Shown piece by piece: positions 1 through 4,211 of a DNA stretch of 5,325 nucleotides. The notes below the pieces were generated by a model. The model saw only the letters and a program-made list of their open reading frames with translations. It had not been told where the DNA came from and made no database searches. Position 1 is the first letter of the stretch; every line of letters starts with the position of its first letter. This stretch comes from Actinomycetales bacterium (GTDB taxonomy: Bacteria; Actinomycetota; Actinomycetes; Actinomycetales; Cellulomonadaceae): contig JAAYZM010000079.1 of NCBI GenBank assembly GCA_012514835.1, forward strand, positions 1-5,325, written 5' to 3'. Both the position numbers and the translations under genes were made by a program.

Positions 1-725
1 CGTCGCTGCTGTGGGGGGACGTGTCGCGGCCCGCGCCGTTCACCGTCGAGTGGTCCGCGTACACCGCGTCGCTCACGGACCGGCCCGTCAAGGGCATGCT
101 CACCGGGCCGGTAACGATCCTCGCGTGGTCCTTCGTGCGCGACGACCAGCCGCTCGGTGACACGGCGGCCCAGGTGGCGCTCGCGCTCCGGGACGAGATC
201 GCGGACCTCGAGGCGGCCGGGATCGCCGTGGTGCAGGTGGACGAGCCCGCGCTGCGCGAGCTGCTGCCCCTCGAGTCCGCCGCGCAGGCCGACTACCTCG
301 ACTGGGCCGTGCGGTCCTTCCGGCTCGCGACCTCGGGCGTCGAGGCAGCCACCCAGATCCACACGCACCTGTGCTACTCCGAGTTCGGCACGGTGTTCTC
401 CGCGATCGACGCCCTCGACGCGGACGTGACCTCGATCGAGGCTGCCCGCTCGAAGATGGAGATCCTCGAGGACATCGCCGCGCAGGGGTACTCGCGGGGT
501 ATCGGTCCGGGCGTGTACGACATCCACTCCCCGCGCGTGCCGTCCGAGGACGAGGTGGCGTCGCTCCTCGAGGCCGCCGTCGGCTCCGTGGACCCCGAGC
601 GCCTGTGGGTCAACCCGGACTGCGGGCTCAAGACCCGCGCGTACGCCGAGGTCGAGCCCTCGCTGCGGAACCTCGTCGAGGCCACCCGCCGCACGAGGGC
701 CACCCTCCTCACCCCCGCGAAGTAG
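1..725 (+). CDS. metE: Cobalamin-independent methionine synthase MetE, C-terminal part (5' end beyond window)
   Basis: This is the 3' part of 5-methyltetrahydropteroyltriglutamate-homocysteine methyltransferase. The enzyme transfers a methyl group from methyl-tetrahydrofolate polyglutamate to homocysteine in the last step of methionine synthesis, in the cytosol. The frame is open from base 3 (SLLWGDVSRPAPF...), so the gene continues off the left edge and the GTG at 21 is an internal valine, not a start. The C-terminal catalytic barrel is clear: DRPVKGMLTGPVTIL, QVDEPALRE, TQIHTHLCY, GPGVYDIHSP and WVNPDCGLKTR. Counting from the codon at 21, the zinc ligands are His116 (366-368), Cys118 (372-374), Glu140 (438-440) and Cys201 (621-623). 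The catalytic His169 lies in YDIHSP. These spacings match E. coli His641, Cys643, Glu665, His694 and Cys726. The gene ends in TAG and looks functional. It converges on hsp20. Confidence 0.96.
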   Translation, partial: SLLWGDVSRPAPFTVEWSAYTASLTDRPVKGMLTGPVTILAWSFVRDDQPLGDTAAQVALALRDEIADLEAAGIAVVQVDEPALRELLPLESAAQADYLDWAVRSFRLATSGVEAATQIHTHLCYSEFGTVFSAIDALDADVTSIEAARSKMEILEDIAAQGYSRGIGPGVYDIHSPRVPSEDEVASLLEAAVGSVDPERLWVNPDCGLKTRAYAEVEPSLRNLVEATRRTRATLLTPAK

Positions 726-727
726 CA

Positions 728-763
728 CGCGAGGCCCCCTCCTTCGCGGGAGGGGGCCTCGCG
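728..763. terminator. Perfect 15-bp hairpin between convergent metE and hsp20
   Basis: Bases 728-742 pair without mismatch with 749-763 around a 6-base loop (TTCGCG). The hairpin starts 2 bases after the metE TAG and lies 14 bases beyond the hsp20 stop codon, so it can serve both converging genes. There is no T-run on either side. It would be a U-tract-poor terminator of the kind common in actinobacteria, or it would limit 3'-end decay or transcript collision. The structure is seen directly; the termination role is inferred from its position. Confidence 0.8.
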
Positions 764-777
764 GTGCGGCGCCGGCG

Positions 778-1215
778 TCAGGCCGTCGCAGGTTCCGCCG
801 TGATGGCCGACGGCGTCGAGCCGTGCTGCACCTCGATGCGGCGCGGCTTGGCCTCCTCGGCCACCGGGATGGTGAGCGCGAGCACGCCGTCCGCGTAGGT
901 GGCGTCGATGCGGTCGAGGTCGAGACCGCGACCCACGGTGAGCTGACGGGCGAAGGTGCCCTGCGCGCGTTCGCGGGCGAGCCACTGGACGTCCGCGTCC
1001 GTCTCGACGGTGCGCTCGGCGCGGATGGTCAGGGTGCGGTCCTCGACGCCGACGTCGATCGAACCGGGGTCGACACCGGGGAGGTCCACCTTGAGGACGT
1101 AGTGGTCGCCGGTGCGGTAGAGATCCATCGGCATGGTCGCGGACGAGCGCTGCGCGCCGAACATCTGCGACACGAGCCGGTCCATCTCCTGGAACGGGTC
1201 GAGACGAGTAGCCAT
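778..1215 (-). CDS. hsp20: Small heat-shock protein, Hsp20/alpha-crystallin family
   Basis: This is a 145-aa ATP-independent chaperone that holds unfolding proteins in the cytosol, usually as a large oligomer. A short N-terminal arm (MATRLDPFQEMDRLVSQMF) precedes the alpha-crystallin domain at about residues 29-120. That domain includes YVLKVDLPGVDPGSIDV (39-55) and the conserved close DGVLALTIPV (109-118). The C-terminal tail carries an I-x-V anchor, RIEVQ (126-130), which in this family docks neighbouring dimers. The ATG at 1215 is chosen because GGAGGTGAT, a near-full anti-SD match, lies at 1222-1230, 6 bases upstream. The longer frame to 1269 would translate through this SD and is rejected. 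A CIRCE operator and a TAATAT box lie about 95-125 bases upstream, so heat-inducible HrcA control is likely. The gene is probably monocistronic and ends at the hairpin shared with metE. Confidence 0.95.
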   Translation of the reverse strand: MATRLDPFQEMDRLVSQMFGAQRSSATMPMDLYRTGDHYVLKVDLPGVDPGSIDVGVEDRTLTIRAERTVETDADVQWLARERAQGTFARQLTVGRGLDLDRIDATYADGVLALTIPVAEEAKPRRIEVQHGSTPSAITAEPATA

Positions 1216-1221
1216 GGCACC

Positions 1222-1241
1222 ATCACCTCCCTGCAGGGGGG
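1222..1241 (-). promoter_or_regulatory. hsp20 Shine-Dalgarno site inside a possible hairpin (candidate RNA thermometer)
   Basis: In the minus-strand transcript a run of six C (1241-1236) can pair with GGGAGG (1231-1226) across a UGCA loop, with one C-A mismatch (1239/1228). This covers the core of the SD sequence GGAGGTGAT (1230-1222). A second stem, 1275-1270 with 1257-1252 (UCCCGG/CCGGGA), lies just upstream. SD masking by an imperfect hairpin is the principle of known hsp20 RNA thermometers (ROSE and similar). Here the pairing is seen, but its function is inferred, and GC-rich DNA gives such stems by chance. Confidence 0.4.
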
Positions 1242-1308
1242 ACCGGGGCCATCCCGGACCCAGGCGCACCCGGGACCGGAGTCTGTCCAGCCGGGCAGCT
1301 ACACCCCG

Positions 1309-1314
1309 ATATTA
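1309..1314 (-). promoter_or_regulatory. Likely -10 box (TAATAT) of hsp20
   Basis: Reading the minus strand, the distal CIRCE arm runs into TAATAT, one base from the TATAAT consensus when allowing the A/T order change, in otherwise GC-rich DNA. Transcription would start near 1302, giving a leader of about 85 bases. A good -35 hexamer is not obvious: TAGCAC within the other CIRCE arm has the right spacing of 17 but a poor match. The box overlaps the operator by three bases, so HrcA binding would block polymerase. Confidence 0.6.
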
Positions 1315-1338
1315 GCACTCTCCTCCCCAGAGTGCTAG
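1312..1338. promoter_or_regulatory. CIRCE operator (HrcA binding site)
   Basis: The sequence is TTAGCACTC-N9-GAGTGCTAG, against the CIRCE consensus TTAGCACTC-N9-GAGTGCTAA. Seventeen of eighteen arm bases match and the spacer is exactly nine. HrcA is the repressor that binds CIRCE and releases it on heat shock, classically at groES-groEL and dnaK operons. The only gene downstream is hsp20, whose ATG is 97 bases from the near edge. The preceding hypothetical gene ends at 1365, just upstream of the operator. Confidence 0.93.
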
Positions 1339-1364
1339 CACAAGATCCGCGGGATCCCGCCGAT

Positions 1365-1697
1365 TCAGTAGTGCTCGCGGACGCCGGCGTGCTGGACGAT
1401 GTCGAGGGGCGGTTCCTCGTCGGGTGACTGCCACACCTGGCCCGGCTCCTCGGAGCGGGCCGCGATGCCGAGGCGCTCGAGTGCCGCGACGAGAGTCCGC
1501 GCCTCGTCCGCCGTGAAGGGGTGCGGCAAGCGTGCCGGGCCGTAGAACTCGGCTGCCTCGACGGCCGTCAGGCGACCCTGGTCGCGCAGCAGGCGCCGCA
1601 CCTCGGGCGTCAGGGCGCTCACGTCGAGCAGCGACACCGTGACGTTGCGCGCCACCGGCTCGGTGGGTCCCGGCGGTTCGACGAGCTGTTGAGTCAT
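1365..1697 (-). CDS. Hypothetical protein, 110 aa
   Basis: I do not recognise a family. The protein has no signal peptide, membrane segment or cysteine. The first 20 residues are proline-rich and probably disordered. A helical, charged middle follows (LTPEVRRLLRDQGRLTAVEAAEFYG, about 29-53, then TADEARTLVAALERLGIAA, about 62-80), and then an acidic, proline-containing tail ending in VREHY. The alternating charged and hydrophobic residues and third-position GC bias fit a real gene. The ATG at 1697 is preceded by GAGGGGG (1702-1708) at a spacing of 4, which supports the start. It lies 87 bases downstream of the Nudix gene and could share its transcript. The CIRCE/hsp20 promoter begins 26 bases after its stop. 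Function unknown. Confidence 0.75.
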   Translation of the reverse strand: MTQQLVEPPGPTEPVARNVTVSLLDVSALTPEVRRLLRDQGRLTAVEAAEFYGPARLPHPFTADEARTLVAALERLGIAARSEEPGQVWQSPDEEPPLDIVQHAGVREHY

Positions 1698-1784
1698 GCG
1701 GCCCCCTCGGTCACACCCGTCCAGGGTGGGTGGGGTGGTGAGTCGAAGGGTACCGCCGTCGGCCCGCCGCGGCGCGGCGAGGGC

Positions 1785-2207
1785 TCAAGCCTGGGACGCG
1801 AGGGACTCCACGATCCGCACGTCCGCGTCGAGCCACGGGACGGAGAGCCACTGGCCACGGGAGAGCCAGCGCAGCTCGTCGTGCTCCACGAGGGGGGCGG
1901 GCTCGCCGCGGTCGACCACCGCGAGCCAGAGGCGCATCACGTAGCGGTCGGAGAGGATCCAAGCGCCGTCGTCGGGCCCGAGGTGCTCACGGCCGAGCGT
2001 CACGGTGACGCCGAGCTCTTCGCCGAGCTCGCGCCGCAGCCCGTCCTCGGGCGCCTCGCCGGGTTCGACCTTGCCGCCCGGAAACTCCCAGCGCCCAGCC
2101 AGGGAGACGGGCTTGGCGCGCCGTGCCGCGAGCAGCCGCGTCGGGGCGTCGAGGTGGTCGACGACCGCCCCGGCGACCACGAGGGTGCGCGTCTCGGCAT
2201 GCAGCAT
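1785..2207 (-). CDS. Nudix (MutT-like) hydrolase, 140 aa
   Basis: Nudix hydrolases cleave nucleoside diphosphates linked to another moiety. Members that look like this are often (d)NTP pyrophosphatases, such as MutT (8-oxo-dGTP) or NudG (CTP and oxidised dCTP). The Nudix box is complete: G45-x5-E51-x7-R59-E60-L61-x-E63-E64-x-G66-V67. The metal-binding glutamates are present in RELGEELG. The preceding motif LAGRWEFPGGKVEPGE (37-51) is typical of MutT/NudG proteins, and the length of 140 is close to theirs (about 130-135). The C-terminal DELRWLSRGQW is a usual family strand-helix. The ATG at 2207 has only a weak upstream purine stretch (GAGAAA), so initiation may be inefficient or leaderless. 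The substrate cannot be told from sequence. It probably has its own promoter in the 101-base gap upstream. Confidence 0.93.
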   Translation of the reverse strand: MLHAETRTLVVAGAVVDHLDAPTRLLAARRAKPVSLAGRWEFPGGKVEPGEAPEDGLRRELGEELGVTVTLGREHLGPDDGAWILSDRYVMRLWLAVVDRGEPAPLVEHDELRWLSRGQWLSVPWLDADVRIVESLASQA

Positions 2208-2252
2208 GCACGCAGTTTCTCAGGTGGACGCGGTTCCAGGGGAGTCAGGTGC

Positions 2253-2273
2253 GTCACACAGCGTCAGTCACAC
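2253..2273 (-). repeat. Short direct repeat GTGTGAC-N7-GTGTGAC upstream of the Nudix gene
   Basis: On the minus strand GTGTGAC occurs twice, at 2273-2267 and 2259-2253, with starts 14 bases apart, and another TGAC sits between them. It lies 46 bases before the Nudix ATG. Tandem half-sites like this can bind a regulator, but no known operator is recognised and chance is possible. Confidence 0.3.
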
Positions 2274-2276
2274 GGC

Positions 2277-2295
2277 GGCCGCCACAGCGGCGGCC
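2277..2295 (-). terminator. GC hairpin after the LuxR-type gene
   Basis: GGCCGCC (2277-2283) pairs perfectly with GGCGGCC (2289-2295) around a 5-base loop. It lies 13 bases after the stop of the LuxR-type gene and has no T-run. It is plausible as a factor-assisted terminator or a 3'-end stabiliser. The position is suggestive, but the stem is short and the local DNA is rich in GGC/GCC. Confidence 0.4.
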
Positions 2296-2308
2296 AAAGA
2301 CCCGCGCC

Positions 2309-2551
2309 TCAGCGCAGCCCGGCCTCCTTGGCCCACGCAACGGCCTCGGCGCGCGTCGAGACGCCGATCTTGCGGTAGACGGAGCGCACCTGCGACTTGA
2401 CGGTGTTGCGCGAGACGAAGAGCTCGGCGGCGAGCTCCTCGAGCGTCGTGTGCTCGGACAGCCGTGCGAGCACGACCTTCTCGCGGCGAGTCAGCGGTTC
2501 CACGAACATGACGTCGTCCCGATCGATGGGGCTCAGTGCGATGGCGGACAT
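2309..2551 (-). CDS. Stand-alone LuxR-type (GerE) helix-turn-helix regulator, 80 aa
   Basis: This is a small putative transcription factor consisting almost only of a LuxR/GerE DNA-binding domain. The domain spans about residues 19-78: PLTRREKVVLARLSEHTTL, then the HTH EELAAELFVSRNTVKSQVRSVYRKIGV (38-64), where SRNTVKSQVRSVYRKIGV is the recognition-helix signature, and then STRAEAVAWAKEAGL. No receiver, PAS or autoinducer domain is present. Upstream in the same frame there is a stop at 2633-2635 and no ATG or GTG, so no N-terminal domain has been missed. The ATG at 2551 has GGGAGG at 2556-2561, spacing 4. It lies 131 bases downstream of gcvH in the same direction. Readthrough or its own promoter are both possible. 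The target genes and signal are unknown. Confidence 0.9.
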   Translation of the reverse strand: MSAIALSPIDRDDVMFVEPLTRREKVVLARLSEHTTLEELAAELFVSRNTVKSQVRSVYRKIGVSTRAEAVAWAKEAGLR

Positions 2552-2569
2552 ACAACCTCCCGTTGTGCG

Positions 2570-2592
2570 GCGGACCCGTCGTGGGGGTCCGC
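2570..2592 (-). terminator. 8-bp hairpin between gcvH and the LuxR-type gene
   Basis: GCGGACCC (2570-2577) pairs perfectly with GGGTCCGC (2585-2592) around a 7-base loop. It could end the gcvP-gcvT-gcvH transcript about 90 bases after gcvH. Because it stands only 8 bases before the SD of the LuxR-type gene, it could instead be a leader structure of that gene. There is no T-run. The role is inferred from position only. Confidence 0.4.
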
Positions 2593-2682
2593 AGCGTGTT
2601 CCTTCACCTACAGAGAGGGACGAGTGGCCGATCTATGACGCGAGTTCCGCAAAGAAGTTCGTGAAACGGACAGCTGCAGGGG

Positions 2683-3054
2683 TCAGCCGGCGGCGAGACC
2701 CTCGTACGCAGCGGCGTCCAAGAGCTCGCCCTCCGCGCTGACCTGCACCTTCATGAGCCAGCCCTCGCCGTACGGGTCGGCGTTCACGACGGACGGGTCG
2801 TCGATCGCGGCCTGGTTGACCTCGACCACGGTGCCGGAGACGGGCGAGAAGAGCTCCGAGACGGACTTGGTGGACTCGACCTCGCCGATCACCGCACCGG
2901 CCTCGATGTCCGTCCCGACGGTGGGCAGCTCGAGGTACACGATGTCGCCGAGGGCCTCGGTGGCCGTGTCGGTGATGCCGATCGTGGTGGGCACCGAGTC
3001 GTCGACCCACTCGTGCTCGGCGGTGTAGCGCAGGTTCGCGGGGAAGGTGGCCAT
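2683..3054 (-). CDS. gcvH: Glycine cleavage system H protein (lipoyl carrier), 123 aa
   Basis: GcvH carries the aminomethyl group made by GcvP on a lipoyl-lysine arm to GcvT, and is then reoxidised by the L protein (lipoamide dehydrogenase). The lipoylation site is Lys63 (2866-2868) in GEVESTKSVSELFSPVSG, equivalent to Lys64 of the E. coli protein. Other family blocks are YTAEHEWV (10-17), GITDTATEALGDIVYLELPTVG (26-47), VVEVNQ, NADPYGEGWLMKV and a C-terminal ELLDAAAYEGL. The length is usual for the family. The ATG at 3054 has AAGGAG (3061-3066) 6 bases upstream. The gcvT stop is 20 bases upstream, so it is the last gene of the gcvPTH operon. The sequence looks intact. Confidence 0.97.
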   Translation of the reverse strand: MATFPANLRYTAEHEWVDDSVPTTIGITDTATEALGDIVYLELPTVGTDIEAGAVIGEVESTKSVSELFSPVSGTVVEVNQAAIDDPSVVNADPYGEGWLMKVQVSAEGELLDAAAYEGLAAG

Positions 3055-3074
3055 GCGATTCTCCTTGGGTAGGT

Positions 3075-4211
3075 CTAGCCCTGAGGACGACGGTAGAACG
3101 GGAAGGGCACCACGCGCACGGGTTCGGCGCGGCCACGCACGTCCACGCCGAGCTCGGTGCCCTCGGCGCTCACCTCGGGCGTGACGTAGGCGAGGGCGAT
3201 CGGGTAGCCGAGGGTGGGGGACGGGGCGCCGGAGGTGACGGAGCCGACGACGACGGCGCCCTCCTGCGTGCCGCTCACCACGGGGTACCCGGCACGCGCG
3301 GCCCTGCGGCCGAGCCCTTGCAGACCGACGAGCACGCGGGCCGGCTGAGCCCCCTTGCGGGACTCGAGCGCTGCACGTCCGACGAACGCCAGGGGGGCGC
3401 CGTCGTCGTCGGTCTTGTCGAGCTTCACCACGCGCCCGAGCCCCGCCTCGAAGGGCGTGGTGGTGCGGTCGAGCTCGTGGCCGTAGAGCGGCATGCCCGC
3501 CTCGAGGCGCAGCGAGTCGCGCGCGGCGAGCCCCGCGGGGACCATGCCGAACGGGCGGCCGGCCTCGAGGAGCGCGCGCCACAGCTCGACCGCGAGCGCG
3601 TTGGGGACGTAGAGCTCGAAGCCGTCCTCGCCGGTGTAGCCGGTGCGGGAGACGAGCACGTCGTGGCCCAGCACGCGCACGGTCGCGGAGGCGTAGTAGG
3701 GCATCTGGTCGAGCACCTTGTGCTGCCCGGGTGCGACGGCAGAGACGATCTCGAGGGAGCGCGGTCCCTGGACGGCCACGAGGGCGATGTCGGCGGACAT
3801 GTCGACGACGTGCGCGTCGAACCCCTCCGCACGCGCGGTGAGCTCCTCCAGGACCACGCTCGCGTTGGACGCGTTCGCGACCACCACGAAGCGCTCCTCG
3901 GCAAGGCGGTAGACCACCACGTCGTCGATCACTGCGCCGTCCTCTTGGCACAGCATCGAGTAGCGGGCGCGGCCCACCGCGAGCGCAGTGAGGTTGCCCA
4001 CGAGCGCATAGTCGAGGGCCCGCTCGGCGCCGCGACCGATCACCGCGATCTCGCCCATGTGGGACAGGTCGAACAGCCCGGCGGCCTCGCGGACCGCGGT
4101 GTGCTCGGCGATGTCCGAGGTGTAGCGCAGCGGCATCTGCCAGCCCGCGAAGTCGGTGAGCGTGGCGCCGAGCGCCTCGTGCTCCGCGAGGAGGGGCGAG
4201 GTGGGGGTCAT
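3075..4211 (-). CDS. gcvT: Glycine cleavage system T protein (aminomethyltransferase), 378 aa
   Basis: GcvT moves the one-carbon unit from aminomethyl-lipoyl GcvH to tetrahydrofolate, giving 5,10-methylene-THF and ammonia. Family blocks appear in order: FAGWQMPLRY (21-30), AGLFDLSHMGEI (44-55), GAVIDDVVVYRL (92-103) with the conserved catalytic aspartate pair region, LVAVQGPRS (144-152), SRTGYTGEDGFELYVP (188-203), GLAARDSLRLEAGMPLYGHEL (227-247) and GSVTSGAPSPTLG (323-335), with a terminal PFYRR. The length fits the family (about 365-380). The ATG at 4211 overlaps the gcvP stop as ATGA and has AAGGAG at 4219-4224, spacing 7, inside the end of gcvP. This suggests translational coupling. The same frame is open further upstream, but that stretch is out-of-frame gcvP sequence. 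The gene is intact. Confidence 0.97.
   Translation of the reverse strand: MTPTSPLLAEHEALGATLTDFAGWQMPLRYTSDIAEHTAVREAAGLFDLSHMGEIAVIGRGAERALDYALVGNLTALAVGRARYSMLCQEDGAVIDDVVVYRLAEERFVVVANASNASVVLEELTARAEGFDAHVVDMSADIALVAVQGPRSLEIVSAVAPGQHKVLDQMPYYASATVRVLGHDVLVSRTGYTGEDGFELYVPNALAVELWRALLEAGRPFGMVPAGLAARDSLRLEAGMPLYGHELDRTTTPFEAGLGRVVKLDKTDDDGAPLAFVGRAALESRKGAQPARVLVGLQGLGRRAARAGYPVVSGTQEGAVVVGSVTSGAPSPTLGYPIALAYVTPEVSAEGTELGVDVRGRAEPVRVVPFPFYRRPQG

Noticed and set aside
1216..1269. 18-codon N-terminal extension of Hsp20
   Set aside because: It would run through the strong SD GGAGGTGAT at 1222-1230; the ATG at 1215 is at ideal spacing and gives a normal Hsp20 N-terminus.
823..1338. Plus-strand open frame of 171 codons opposite hsp20
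   Set aside because: It is the antisense shadow of a clear Hsp20 gene with an excellent SD; its protein is Arg/Val/Asp-rich without recognisable motifs, as expected from GC-rich antisense frames.
1698..1784. Terminator or promoter in the gap between the Nudix and hypothetical genes
   Set aside because: Only a 5-bp CACCC/GGGTG stem and GC-rich repeats of GGC/CGC are visible; nothing exceeds what this composition gives by chance.
1521..2378. Plus-strand open frame of 285 codons across the Nudix and hypothetical genes
   Set aside because: It spans the antisense of two supported genes and their intergenic gap, and its composition is typical of a shadow frame with no family motif.
3055..3951. 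Upstream extension of the gcvH reading frame
   Set aside because: The frame is open far into gcvT, but the encoded stretch is an out-of-frame Arg-rich translation. GcvH similarity begins at the ATG at 3054, which has a good SD.
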